Assembly: GCA_963669155.1 (NCBI GenBank)
Contig: OZ022581.1
Span: 165,157-229,156, forward strand
Direction: 5' to 3'
Source: Arbacia lixula
Lineage: Eukaryota; Echinodermata; Echinoidea; Arbacioida; Arbaciidae
DNA: 64,000 bases
Part shown: positions 12,801-24,400 of the stretch, piece by piece
How positions within the stretch are numbered: the first letter of the stretch is position 1
Layout of the letters: every line of letters begins with the position of its first letter
Notes under the pieces: generated by a model
Told to the model about the DNA's origin: nothing
Seen by the model: the letters and a program-made list of their open reading frames with translations, nothing else
Databases searched by the model: none
Translations under genes and position numbers: made by a program

Positions 12801-15800
12801 AAAATCCCATTTTTCTCATTGTAGTATAAATATTCAGTCACATCCATTGTCCATGAAAATTTGAAAGTTACATTGCTTGATTTTTCCTACCCTCTAACCA
12901 CCTTATTACTAATAAAAAAATAATGTTCTTTCCCTTAAAATAAATGGAGCACGCAATTTGTTGTTCAAAATATATATTCTAAATCATGATTTCAGCATGT
13001 GATTAATATCAAACGATACAAGGAGCTATTATAACAATGTCAACACAATTATTATTCTATTCTGATTGCAGGACAACATACTTCCATATTAACTAAAACT
13101 ATCAATTTGCAACCCATTAATGATAGAATCCCAAAACAGCTCCTGAAATTGCATACTTGCTAATAGAACTCACTCTCATTCATCAATTACAAGAATTTGA
13201 ATGGAAGCTAGTCCTTTGTAAACATATTCTGATCAAAGAATATTTGAAATGTTGATTATTAGAGGGAGCTGAGTGACTAATACAGTGGCAAGGATTTTAA
13301 TCAAGCTAGTGTTTTCATAAATAAGCCATTATAATACAAAATATCGGGGGAGTTTGGTGACTGAAGTATACAACGGTGATGTTGAGTGCAATGTAGGATA
13401 CATCAATATCTTACTTCATGATGCTGTCATGCTTGGCTTCTATGGACACATCAGGGTTGAATGTTAGCACACTCTCCTTTGCCACCTGGAAAACATGCAC
13501 AATGAAGATATTGATACTGATATGGCTTATGAGTACTCATTCAACAAGAACATCAACATATTAACAATATTTAAATGATCATTTAAATCATATAGTATAC
13601 AAATATTTCATGATCATGAGGAATCTTGTGGAATTTATTTGCTCCCGAGGTGAAGTAGAGGCGTGCAGTACTATTTTCCCCCAAGACCTCAGGGAAAATG
13701 GTACCGCACGCCCTCCAATTCACAGAGGGGCCCAATACTGAATAGATTCCACAAAGATCCCAAATTAAGATCATTAAACATTTGCTTTATATCCTTCATT
13801 GATATATTCTTTGTTTAATAATTGTATCCTACCATGGACCTAATTGGAGTAGTGCCCATGCTCTAAGCTCTAAACATTAGATATAAATACAGAAGAGCCT
13901 GATTCATTTGGTTTTGATTTCCTGTTGCTTGTGCAAACCAACAGAAATTCAAGTTGCCCCTCAGCCGCAACACACTGTGGGAGTTCCCCGAGTGTGCCCA
14001 ATGATTTTCCACTAAAACACAAAAAGCAGCTGGCAAGAAATGAATCGCGTAGATTTTGCATATTGCGCATTTGAAGAAAAAGGGCGACTATGTAATACAG
14101 TAGTATCTTTTTTCCCTCTGACGTCACGAAATAGTCTTTTTCTTCCCTCTAAGCTTCTTTGATCTCTCTTCTTCTTCCAAATAGTTAACTATTTGTGGTC
14201 ATGTGCCACACTTTAAACTAATCAATGAACTGAAATATATCAGTAGGATTTAAATGTGTTTGTATGAGAAATATTACTAATTATGACCAGAAAAAAAGTA
14301 CAGGTGCTAATCGAGCCTGTCCCTCGGGATTTAAAAAAAAAAAGTTGCAACATTTCATTATCATTTCATTATCATTTGGTGTTTGCTAAAAAACAATTTT
14401 GTTTGGAAACAATTGGATAAACATGTTTCTATTAATAAAGGAAGAATTTTAAAGCAAGCTGGAACTCACAAATATGTGTCATAGTGGATGACCTCATCTC
14501 TGTGATATTAAACTTTTTGCTTAATGTAAGATGTGAAAATAGAATATATGCCCCTTCACAATTTCAGTGACTGCTATTGCAATAAACATGTTAAATACAT
14601 CACTGGACAGATTTAAGACTTGATAATCCTTCTCAACTATATAACAACAGAACAAGAAAAGGGTATTTTACACTTCATCGGACAGTGATTTTCCTAATTT
14701 TTATAATTTCTTCTTTACCTCAATAAAATTAGCGAGGGTACGCACGAAGATGGGATTACGGTTGGGCTATGGTAGGGTATAGTGAGGCAAATGCATGATT
14801 TTCGGGCAACGTTGTGACCCAATCATTGTATAAACCAATCTTTTTGATCGTGCAGTGTAAGTCTCAGCTGAAACATGGGATTCAACAGCTTTCCATTGTG
14901 CGCACACAGACTTATACTTACACCTGTCCAATTAAGTATATATTCCCCCAGAAAATTAAATAAAATGGTGCATTGTAAATGTCTTAGTGTAAAGAACATG
15001 GACAAAGAGATAAATGACTCATAAATAGGTATTTCAATTAGAAATTACCTGAGCCTTTGATTTTCCAACATGCTTCCTCTGAAACAGGAACTGTCGATTC
15101 AGGTTGCTGACATCAATTGTATCCAAGTCAATCTGTGGGGAATAAAATGGATGAAAGTACAAGCATGACAGGGGGATTGAAAGATTGTGGTTCTCTTTTG
15201 CAAATAGAATATAATTCTGTACCAGCACATCTTACTTCATACAGGTCCAGTTAATGAAATACAGCATGAAAAATAATTTATTCTATCATCATTATGTCAG
15301 GAGTCTCAGGACAACCTGAGTAGCGGGCTCATGAGTCAGCCCTTGGTAGGGCCAGGACCTTGTTCAGCCGTCATAATCAGACAATATTGCACATTAATAA
15401 ACTCTTTTTGTAACAGCAATTCTCAAACAGTGAAACCATAGGCATAAAGTATTAAAGTGTGACATTATTTGAGCATAATTGTCAAGACAACCTGTTCTTA
15501 ACTATGCGGGTAGAGCGAGGAGCGGTGATGACAGCAGGAACTCAGACTAATTGGCATTGACAATTGGCAATAGACAATATCGGACCGGTAAAATTATTTT
15601 CGTTAAAACAAGTTTTAATAGCATGTCTTGTTCTAACAACATGCTCATATCACGACACGACTTTGGTACTCTATAGCAAAGTAGCAAATACATGTATTTA
15701 GAGCATGTTACAGCTTCCCAAATCCTTTTGGCCTATGTCAATGGCATGCCACGACTCAATTCAATCACATCAGGCATACTTAAAGAAAATTTGTGTACTC

Positions 15801-16543
15801 AATATTCAATTTGCACAAACTCGACTGTGTCTCCGATATTTCACGCACCATCATGATCAAGGACTACCACCTGAGCTGAGAGCATAACCAACAGCAACAC
15901 TTTTTTTAAACTGCATGCAAGTTTGCAACTTACTTTTTTTGTCATCAAGACACATGCAACAAGTTGAACAAGGACTAATTGACCTGCATTGCGCACTCCC
16001 CCATCCTCCTTGTTAGGTCCCGAATGGAATGGGAGGAGTATCCTTATTTTAAGAAGAAAAAAGAATTTTGCTTTCCTTTGTTTACATGTACTCATCATGC
16101 AAACAACCTTGTCCCTGTCCTGATCCTGATGAGGTTTTCTTTGAACCTGCCTCCCCCCCCCCCCCCAAAAAAAAAAAAAAAAAACTGTTTTTGGGCCCAA
16201 GAGATGTTCCATCCTGTACAGAATCCATCATGAACATAGCCAGGGCAGGGGGCCCACGTACATCCACACAGCATATTTCCTTCCTTTTAATTTGGTTATT
16301 ACCCTACATGATTTAATATACGCGGGACAATGTCTGGCATAGCGAACAATGAATCAATAGATCACTCATATTTTCATAACGTGACCTCCAATAACTCACC
16401 ACAATAATACTTCTAAAACCGGTCAGGACCAAATTTTTTAGTAGTTCACATCCTATTCCACCAGCTCCTACTACTAATATTTTACAATCCGATACAGCAT
16501 TTGCAAGATTCCCCGGCAAAATCCCATCGATTGTCGCCGCCAT
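1912..16543 (-). CDS. UBA2: SUMO-activating enzyme subunit 2 (18 coding exons, complete)
   Basis: Catalytic E1 subunit that pairs with SAE1 to adenylate SUMO, carry it as a thioester and pass it to UBC9 in the nucleus. Coding exons, 5' to 3' on the minus strand: 16543-16400, 15132-15049, 13485-13415, 12704-12640, 12013-11913, 11554-11433, 11125-10936, 10524-10422, 10048-9912, 9007-8914, 6969-6857, 5916-5815, 5626-5573, 4774-4717, 4147-4109, 3599-3494, 3075-2897, 2273-1912. All junctions are GT-AG, phases match, and the total is 2124 nt (707 aa plus stop). The nucleotide-binding loop is GAGGIG at residues 26-31. Zinc cysteines are CYEC at 160-163 and CYVC at 434-437; the catalytic Cys is about 175, in [10 protein letters not shown]. 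The ubiquitin-fold part contains [12 protein letters not shown]. The tail has a basic RKRK/SKKAR nuclear signal, acidic runs and hydrophobic SIM-like IVVLDD. It is longer than human UBA2 (640 aa), mainly in exon 7 and the tail. The start at 16543 gives an N-terminus like other UBA2 proteins. No breaks were seen. Confidence 0.95.
4830..5445. repeat. 60-bp purine-rich minisatellite in UBA2 intron 13
   Basis: A 60-bp unit rich in GAGAGA/GGAAAGAAAG and containing GGTAGATATGGGAGA is repeated about six times between 5040 and 5445. A partial copy lies at 4830-4895, separated by about 140 bp of unrelated sequence. The unit length is a multiple of three, which explains long spurious open frames on both strands. 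It is intronic. Confidence 0.85.
6640..6830. repeat. (GAA)n-rich tract in UBA2 intron 11
   Basis: Degenerate purine tract that becomes a near-perfect GAA repeat at about 6748-6808. It sits 30-50 bp downstream (in gene direction) of UBA2 exon 11, close to its 5' splice site. Confidence 0.85.
8330..8386. repeat. (GACG)n tetranucleotide tract
   Basis: An uninterrupted run of about 14 GACG units inside the element at 7160-8430, just before its terminal hairpin. A related GTCCGTCC tract sits just inside the left end of the element at 34240-35265. Confidence 0.95.
8401..8430. repeat. Terminal hairpin of the 7160-8430 element
   Basis: ATGCCTCC pairs with GGAGGCAT, and GCCAC pairs with GTGGC around a TTC loop, with one bulged G. 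This makes a compact stem at the element's right end. Confidence 0.8.
8603..8639. repeat. Short inverted repeat in UBA2 intron 10
   Basis: AATCCTC pairs with GAGGATT around the palindrome TGTTCGGGCCGAACA. It may be the core of a small foldback insertion. No function is evident. Confidence 0.6.
9613..9880. repeat. (GAT)n triplet repeat in UBA2 intron 9
   Basis: Long GAT/ATG triplet repeat with scattered GGT and AAT variants. It lies about 30 bp downstream (in gene direction) of exon 9, which ends at 9912. Poly-Asp, poly-Met and poly-His frames across it are artefacts of the repeat. Confidence 0.95.
10869..10897. repeat. T17-G12 homopolymer junction in UBA2 intron 7
   Basis: Seventeen T followed directly by twelve G, about 40 bp downstream (in gene direction) of the exon 7 donor. 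A reciprocal C14-A18 junction is at 16153-16184. Confidence 0.9.
12020..12325. repeat. Purine-rich (GA/GGAG) low-complexity tract in UBA2 intron 4
   Basis: Strand-asymmetric G/A-rich tract immediately upstream (in gene direction) of exon 5. The 3' splice site of intron 4 therefore follows a long C/T-rich stretch on the sense strand, an unusually long polypyrimidine run. Confidence 0.85.
13569..13588. repeat. Perfect 20-bp palindrome
   Basis: ATTTAAATGATCATTTAAAT is identical to its own reverse complement. It lies in UBA2 intron 2, just before the foldback element at 13621-13760. Confidence 0.9.
13621..13760. mobile_element. 140-bp foldback MITE in UBA2 intron 2
   Basis: The two halves are imperfect reverse complements. 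GAATCTTGTGGAAT at the left matches the inverse of GATTCCACAAAGATCC at the right, and the arms continue inward through GGCGTGCAGTAC / GTACCGCACGCC to the centre near 13685. The whole element can fold as one hairpin. No coding capacity. Confidence 0.8.
13880..14130. repeat. Dispersed repeat shared with DHX35 intron 15
   Basis: The segment with AGCCGCAACAC, CAATGATTTTCCACTAAAAC, CAAAAAGCAGCTGGCAAGAAA and ATCGCGTA is a diverged copy of 43195-43385, in the same orientation. Ends are not defined. No coding capacity. Confidence 0.65.
16153..16184. repeat. C14-A18 homopolymer junction in UBA2 intron 1
   Basis: Fourteen C followed directly by eighteen A. This is the reverse complement type of the junction at 10869-10897. 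Confidence 0.9.
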
Positions 16544-17652
16544 TTTCGCATCAAGTGTGAATACGCTACATTGAATAATGCAAGCAACGCGAACATGAGT
16601 TAAATTTGGGGACCATTCAAAGTTATAGATGAGGATGGTATCCGTGAAAAGTAAATCTGTGAAGCACCCTTATCATCATCATGAGATGGCCACCTTTGTT
16701 CTTGATGGAACGGGTTGGTGGATGTATAACTATGGGGTTTCCTTCTATTTCATGTTTGCTATCTAGGGGTCGGCATTAATGATTCAAGACCCGGTTACAG
16801 TTTGCTGACGGCCAGTTTGTGTATGTTTGCTACTTGATTTGATCACTGGAATTTATTAGTTTGGTATTGGGAGGATGTTCCTTATTGAGCGCAGCATTGG
16901 TAGGCTAGTAGGTGTAAACACTTTTTTTTACTTTGATTACTTGATTAAATTAATTAAAAATTTGAACTCACATCAAGCTAAAATTTGCACGTCATGAAGT
17001 CAAAGAATATAAATTCTTTAGATATATGTTGTGACAATCCGTTGATTAGGCCCACTTTTCCTGTCATAATCTTTGGAAAAATTAAGTTTTTCACTTCTGG
17101 ACAAATTTGGTGATTCAGAACACACGAATGGTCACTATGCATCACACTACCCGCAACTTCTTTCTAGCTGCCATGCAGTCGCATCCACCGAACTTAAATT
17201 TTATTTTTAGTTCAGTGGTGTAGCACCATGCATGCATTATTAATGACTCTGTGATGGCAATCGCTAGTGGATTAACAGGTGTGATACACAATGGTCATGC
17301 TTGTGCTCTGAATCCATTATCATACACACAAAATGTTGAGATCCAATTTTGTCCAAAAAATACAAATCTCATTAAATATTGCAAGGTTTATTGCAAAAGT
17401 GTTTAATATGAAATGTCACGAAATCTGTCTCTAAAAATGACATCATTTGACTTCATGATATGTTAGTTTTATCTTGATTTGAGTTGAAAATTATTTTTAA
17501 TCATTTTTCAAAAGTGTCTACAGTTTGTTTGTTTTTGTAATACCTATCTACGTCGAAATGATTACTGTTGTTTCAAGCTCTGATGCACATCGTATATGAT
17601 CGCCAACTTCAATCAGTATATCATGCCTTACCGTAAAAATACAATGAACTGA
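16544..17652. other. Intergenic, 5' of UBA2
   Basis: It starts at the UBA2 initiator codon and must contain its 5' UTR and promoter. No TATA box or CpG-rich island is obvious. No open frame or RNA gene is supported. The foldback element begins at its far side. Confidence 0.5.
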
Positions 17653-17833
17653 TGCGAAGTCGGTAGGCAATGTTTTGGAACATCTAGGGGTATGCACACG
17701 ACCCTGTACGTGACACGCTGACGATAAGTTACTCCCCTCTAATGAATATGCATTATACCACGGCATGTGTGTACAATGCTGTACCGATACAGAGCACTCA
17801 TACTGTATTGACAAACGGACTCGCATCCATTGA

Positions 17834-20560
17834 TGTAGTGCATTCTACATGTTCCAATCTGCATGCTACATGTTCCAAAATTTCAATTTCTTTATATATC
17901 GTATTGTTTTAGCTGTCATACGCGCCAATACTCGCATCTATTGATGTAGTGCATTCTAGATGTTCCAAGCTGCATACTACATGTTCCAAAATTTCAATTT
18001 CTTTATATATCGTATTGTTTTAGCTGTCATACGCGCCAATACTCGCATCTATTGATGTAGTGCATTCTAGATGTTCCAAGCTGCATGCTACATGTTCCAA
18101 AATTTCAATTTCTTTATATATCGTATTGTTCTAGCTGCGTACGCGCCAATACTCGCATCTATTGATGTAGTGCATTCTAGATGTTCCAAGCTGCATGCTA
18201 CATGTTCCAAAATTTCAATTTCTTTATATCTCGTATTGTTTTAGCTGTCATACGCGCCAATACTCGCATCTATTGATGTAGTGCATTCTAGATGTTCCAA
18301 GCTGCATGCTACATGTTCCAAAATTTCAATTTCTTTATATCTCGTATTGTTTTAGCTGCGTACGCGCCAATACTCGCATCTATTGATGTAGTGCATTCTA
18401 GATGTTCCAAGCTGCATGCTACATGTTCCAAAATTTCAATTTCTTTATATCTCGTATTGTTTTAGCTGTCATACGCGCCAATACTCGCATCTATTGATGT
18501 AGTGCATTCTAGATGTTCCAAGCTGCATGCTACATGTTCCAAAATTTCAATTTCTTTATATCTCGTATTGTTTTAGCTGTCATACGCGCCAATACTCGCA
18601 TCTATTGATGTAGTGCATTCTAGATGTTCCAAGCTGCATGCTACATGTTCCAAAATTTCAATTTCTTTATATATCGTATTGTTTTAGCTGCGTACGCGCC
18701 AATACTCGCATCTATTGATGTAGTGCATTCTACATGTTCCAAGCTGCATGCTACATGTTCCAAAATTTCAATTTCTTTATATATCGTATTGTTTTAGCTG
18801 TCATACGCGCCAATACTCGCATCTATTGATGTAGTGCATTCTAGATGTTCCAAGCTGCATGCTAAATGTTCCAAAATTTCAATTTCTTTATATATCGTAT
18901 TGTTTTAGCTGTCATACGCGCCAATACTCGCATCTATTGATGTAGTGCATTCTAGATGTTCCAAGCTGCATGCTACATGTTCCAAAATTTCAATTTCTTT
19001 ATAAATTATCAAATTGTTTTAGCTGACGTACGCGCCAATCGTTGCATTTATTGATGTAGTGCATTCTAGATGTTCCAAGCTGCATGCTACATGTTCCAAA
19101 ATTTCAATTTCTTTATATATCGTATTGTTTTAGCTGTCATACGCGCCAATACTCGCATCTATTGATGTAGTGCATTCTAGATGTTCCAAGCTGCATGCTA
19201 CAGGTTCCAAAATTTCAATTTCTTTATATATCGTATTGTTTTAGCTGCGTACGCGCCAATACTCGCATCTATTGATGTAGTGCATTCTAGATGTTCCAAG
19301 CTGCATGCTACATGTTCCAAAATTTCAATTTCTTTATATATCGTATTGTTTTAGCTGTCATACGCGCCAATACTCGCATCTATTGATGTAGTGCATTCTA
19401 GATGTTCCAAGCTGCATGCTACATGTTCCAAAATTTCAATTTCTTTATATCTCGTATTGTTTTAGCTGTCATACGCGCCAATACTCGCATCTATTGATGT
19501 AGTGCATTCTACATGTTCCAAGCTGCATGCTACATGTTCCAAAATTTCAATTTCTTTATATATCGTATTGTTTTAGCTGTCATACGCGCCAATACTCGCA
19601 TCTATTGATGGAGTGCATTCTAGATGTTCCAAGCTGCATGCTACATGTTCCAAAATTTCAATTTCTTTATATATCGTATTGTTTTAGCTGTCATACGCGC
19701 CAATACTCGCATCTATTGATGTAGTGCATTCTAGATGTTCCAAGCTGCATGCTACAGGTTCCAAAATTTCAATTTCTTTATATATCGTATTGTTTTAGCT
19801 GCGTACGCGCCAATACTCGCATCTATTGATGTAGTGCATTCTAGATGTTCCAAGCTGCATGCTACATGTTCCAAAATTTCAATTTCTTTATATATCGTAT
19901 TGTTTTAGCTGTCATACGCGCCAATACTCGCATCTATTGATGTAGTGCATTCTAGATGTTCCAAGCTGCATGCTACATGTTCCAAAATTTCAATTTCTTT
20001 ATATCTCGTATTGTTTTAGCTGTCATACGCGCCAATACTCGCATCTATTGATGTAGTGCATTCTACATGTTCCAAGCTGCATGCTACATGTTCCAAAATT
20101 TCAATTTCTTTATATATCGTATTGTTTTAGCTGTCATACGCGCCAATACTCGCATCTATTGATGGAGTGCATTCTAGATGTTCCAAGCTGCATGCTACAT
20201 GTTCCAAAATTTCAATTTCTTTATATATCGTATTGTTTTAGCTGTCATACGCGCCAATACTCGCATCTATTGATGTAGTGCATTCTAGATGTTCCAAGCT
20301 GCATGCTAAATGTTCCAAAATTTCAATTTCTTTATATATCGTATTGTTTTAGCTGTCATACGCGCCAATACTCCATCTATTGACGTAGTGCATTCTAGAT
20401 GTTCCAAGCTGCATGCTACATGTTCCAAAATTTCAATTTCTTTATAAATTATCAAATTGTTTTAGCTGACGTACGCGCCAATCGTTGCATTTATTGATGT
20501 AGTGCATTCTAGATGTTCCAAGCTTCATGCCACATGTTCCAAAATTTCAATTTCTTTATA
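17834..20560 (+). repeat. Left-arm satellite array, about 24 units of 110-112 bp
   Basis: Each unit contains CATCTATTGATGTAGTGCAT, a TCTAGATGTTCCAAGCTGCA phrase, AAATTTCAATTTCTTTATAT and CGTATTGTTTTAGCTG followed by an ACGCGCC box. Unit length varies with GCGTACGCGCC versus GTCATACGCGCC spacers. Units near 19003 and 20444 share a diverged ATAAATTATCAAATTG variant. Confidence 0.97.
19141..20270 (+). repeat. Higher-order repeat inside the left array (period 554 bp)
   Basis: Rare unit variants recur exactly 554 bp apart: CAGGTTCC in place of CATGTTCC at 19201 and 19755, and the GATGGAGTG variant in the following units. A block of five units has therefore been duplicated as a whole. Confidence 0.85.
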
Positions 20561-20811
20561 TCTCTCCATTTATCTTTTCGTCTCCCTGCTCATTCTTTTT
20601 GTATGGGTAATTATATGTGACAAGTCAAAACAAAATATGATATATTACATGGAATTGTGATTAAAGCGTATTTATCGCATGTATCAGGGCATTCAAAGTC
20701 CACATACCCGAAACACTAAAAAAAAACAATTTCTTTTTTAACTAGATTCCTTCAAATATACACTGGCTCACAATTCATTTTTTTTTTGCAACTAAAATAC
20801 ATAACTGTCGT
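20561..20811. other. Foldback element interior, left spacer
   Basis: AT-rich sequence between the satellite array and the nested inverted repeat. No feature was recognised. Confidence 0.4.
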
Positions 20812-22291
20812 GGTGTATTGTATTTTGACCATGTTCTCTCAGATCACGTCTTGATATCTATCTTAAGAATTTGTGTTGTATTTATCGATTATAATGTACA
20901 TACATTATGTTATAAGTATAATGTTATTTTGTCAATAGCAATATCAGACTAAGCGCATTTTATAGGTCCTTAACCAAAATGATATTGATCATTTTTGTTG
21001 TTGCTTTCATCCTTATGTTTTGAATCAAGGATATCTTTGAATTTGGAAAACATGTCTGCCAAAGTGAGATTCGTGAGGATAGTTTGTCTGTTGGTGGCCT
21101 AGATTCGAGTCTTTGGGATGCATGAGCAAAACTCAGTGTGTAAAGATCTAATTCTGGCAATAAGGACTAAGCCTACTTCCCTGCCTGCTCTCTGCAAGGG
21201 GGCACATAGGGCAGAGACCTTAATCTTTATTGCCAGACGTAAATGTTCACAGTCTCGGTTGCATCCATGTACTCCACAGTCTAGAAAGTGTAGGCTAACA
21301 TCTTAGTAGAAACTAAAAGTTGTTCCTATTGTTCATGTAGTGATGGACATAATTCTGCATACATTTGTTTTACAATACCATCGTCAAAACACAGTCATCT
21401 AGTTTGTAAGTAAATTGTCCTAGTATGAAAGTTGGGAGCCATGTTCTGGTTGCATAGTCAAGATTATACTCACTGTTTTAGCTGGTTAGGTAGCAGGATG
21501 ATCAGTAATCACCATGGATATTTTCAAGCTATACATGTTGGTCTCCTCAAATGCAAAGTTTAGTGAGTTATACGCTTTGGCGTACAGCTGGAAAACAAAT
21601 AGGGATGGTACGAGCTTGGAGGTGAAGAAATGGTGCTAATGTGATCAGAAATAATGCTACTAATATGCCAGTATAATTACGAGATGGTAAAAATGGCTCA
21701 TTTTATGTTGTACCAGTTAATATATTAAAAAGTGCTTCATGTAACACTGTTGATAATGTGTATATACTCCACTACAGACATCTAATATAAACAGTACAGG
21801 CATATTCCTTAGAAGTTGGTAATCTAGATATAATAAGGTGGTTTCTTTAAATATGTAAATAAAGAAATTTACAAGGGAAGTATTAAATTGATACAAGGAC
21901 AGTTTGGCTCTAATGCTAATGTTCTCTTTGTAGAAGTGTGTGTGTATATATCTACAGGGAAGAAGGCTTAGTCCTTATTGCCAGACTTATTAAATCCAAA
22001 GACTTGCAACTTGGCCACCAACATACAAACTATCCTCACGAATCTCTGTTTGACAAATCCAAAGATATCATTGATTGAAAGCATGAAGATGAAAACAACA
22101 ACAAAAATGATCTGTATCATTTTGGTAAAGGGCCTATAGAAATGCCTTCATGCGCTTACTATGATATTGACATGGACAAAATAACATTATACTTATAACA
22201 TAATGTTTGAAGATTTTGATAGATACAACACAAATTCTTAACATAGTTATCAAGAAACGATCTAAGAGAACATGGTCAAAATACAACACAC
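20812..22291. repeat. Nested inverted repeat inside the foldback element
   Basis: The arm at 20812-21184 and the arm at 21953-22291 are imperfect reverse complements. GTATTGTATTTTGACCATG and GGCAATAAGGACTAAGCC on the left are matched by CATGGTCAAAATACAACAC and GGCTTAGTCCTTATTGCC on the right. A loop of about 770 bp separates them. It resembles an independent foldback element inserted in the larger one. The loop has no gene-like frame. Confidence 0.8.
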
Positions 22292-22294
22292 TCC

Positions 22295-23800
22295 TATTCA
22301 TCAGACATTGTTCAACCATTGTTGGTTGAAGCCCTCCTCAATCAGTTTCCATTTGCTTCTATTTGCTGTCATTCTGTTCCATGTTGCTGTGTTTGTGTAT
22401 GATGATATTTCGTCCCTCCACCTTCTTTTGGTCGACCTCTTCTTCGCTTGCATTTTCTTGGTTGCCATTCTGTGAGTTTCTTGGTCTATCTGCTGTCTTG
22501 TGTTCTAAAGTGTCCTGCCCATCTCAATTTCATCTCTTTATATGTTTACTACAATATTTTTGACCTTCTTTTTCTGCCGTATGTGTAAGTGTGCTTCACT
22601 TTGTCAAGTAACGTTAAATTGAGCATTCTTCTTTCCACAGCTCTTTGTGTTCTCAATTTCTGTTCCGTTTCTTTAGTTGTAGACCAGGGGCCATATTCAT
22701 GAAACCTTACTAAGCCTAGTAAATTACTAAAGCACATTCAGCTACATGCAATTTTAGTAACTGACTAGGCTAGTATGCACTGGTCAAATATCCTTCTCCT
22801 CATTGCGAGTGATATTTTCAAGTCAGTTTAAAGTTATCTATACTTATTAAAACATCTCCACCCTCCTTTTATCCTTGCCAATACCCCTTCTCTTGCATTA
22901 TCCTCCATTTTTAAGATTTGGCCCAAGTACTTGTAACTGCTGACTTTCTCTAACTGGTGATGGTATATTCTTATGTCCTCTGCTGTTTCAAAGTTAGTCA
23001 TTATGCATTTGCAAGCCAACTCAATTGCTTTGAATGTTCAGACTTCGCAACTTCCATATCTCGCACAGAGGTTAAAATCAGTTCCTTTTCCTTAAAGGTT
23101 GGACTTTATAAACACGTCATGGAATGCTGCTGTGAAAATGTTGGGTGATAATGTGTCCCCCTGTCTGACACCTCTATTTATTTTAACTTCTGTGTATATA
23201 TGTCTTCCAAGATACGAATGTACCTTCTTCAATTCCTATATCTCTTAGAGCATCGATCATGTCCTAATGTTCTATGGAGTCGAATGCTTTTTGGAAGTCT
23301 ACGAAGCATAGACAAAGCTTGAGCTGCCTGGTACTCGTTGGACTTTCCAATGAGCTGATTGATTGATTGATTGATTGTAGATGATCTGTTTTTGAAAATC
23401 CTCCTCTAAATCACGTTTGCCCCTCGGTTGGTTCTGGTCTAATACCATCTTAAGCCGGTTTTGAATTACTTTGGTGAAGATTTTATACGTATGAGATAGT
23501 AGGCTGATCGGTCGGTAGTTTTTTTTTTTTTTTTTATGTCTGCCTTCTCTTTCGTGTGCAGAAGAATAATCTTTGCTTTCTTCCATTTGCTTGTGATTTT
23601 CGTTTCCTACAGTATCTGGCTGAACAGGTTTGTCGATTGTCCAACTGTTTCCTCCCCGCCAGCTTTAATAATGTCACTTGTTACTTCATCAGGCCCTAGT
23701 GCTCTATTTCCTTCATTTGTTTTATTGCCTCTCTTACTTCTATTGGTAAAATTGGTAATTCTCCCTTTTACACAGTATTTAGAACAGGACAACGATTGAT
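22295..23800 (-). pseudogene. Decayed non-LTR retrotransposon reverse transcriptase
   Basis: Minus-strand fragments appear in the order of an endonuclease/reverse-transcriptase polyprotein: GPDEVTSDIIKAGGE near 23700; NYRPISLLSHTYKIFTKVI and NRLKMVLDQNQP near 23520-23430; VDFQKAFDSIEH near 23275; SYKYLGQILKMEDNA near 22925; then QRAVERRMLNLTLLDKVK near 22640; WAGHF and a KRRRGRP box near 22530-22420; and an EEGFNQQW-like end near 22310. Stops and frameshifts separate the blocks, and the catalytic YADD region is not recognisable. The C-terminal blocks are typical of RTE-like or related LINEs common in invertebrates. It is dead and lies inside the foldback element. Confidence 0.8.
22682..22785. 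mobile_element. Small insertion in the RT pseudogene
   Basis: A sequence beginning CCAGGGGCCATATTCATGAA interrupts the RT reading order between the YLGQIL block and the QRAVERRML block. The same phrase occurs inverted at about 24112-24134 as CATGAATATGGCCCCAGG. The left and right limits are approximate. Confidence 0.45.
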
Positions 23801-24400
23801 GTTTTTCGTATTATAAAAAGAGAGCTACCTGGGCAGCTATTTTGTGCACATTTAAAATAAAACACTGAATATGTCCAATGGGTTCCTCCTCTTCCTCTAA
23901 TCCAAAAAAGGAAAAAAAAAACACGTTTTCTACGCACTGCAACCATAAGTTTCTCCAATTCAGCCGTTCTTCTCACAATACTGGCACATCGGCAGTCACT
24001 GAGAGGATGAGAGAAGTGCTTACTAGTGACTTAGAGTAGCCATGTATCAACTCTAAAGTAAGGAAAGAATTTAGAATGTAACTAGTGCTCGTAAGTTTTC
24101 GTGAATACCAGCTCCATGAATATGGCCCCAGGTCATTTGTGCAGATGGATATGGTGAATTTGTACTCTTTTGTGGATTGGTATAATCAGTACAGTATGCA
24201 TAAACAACTGACTGTACACCAAGTCCTAATTTATTGGATGTACACTGATGGCAAGAGTAACTGGAAAAGAAGAAAGTAGTCCTGTTCATTATGTAATAAT
24301 TATTGACCGATCCAAAGAAAAGTCACTTAGTTTAAAGGTATTGTGTAAAGAGAGGTCGGGATGACAAAATGTACAAGGTGGTTCGTGATCCACGAGTCTC

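Noticed and set aside
17834-20560. CRISPR-like appearance of regularly repeated units
   Set aside because: Units are contiguous and almost identical along their whole length, without unique spacers, and the setting is eukaryotic. It is a tandem satellite.
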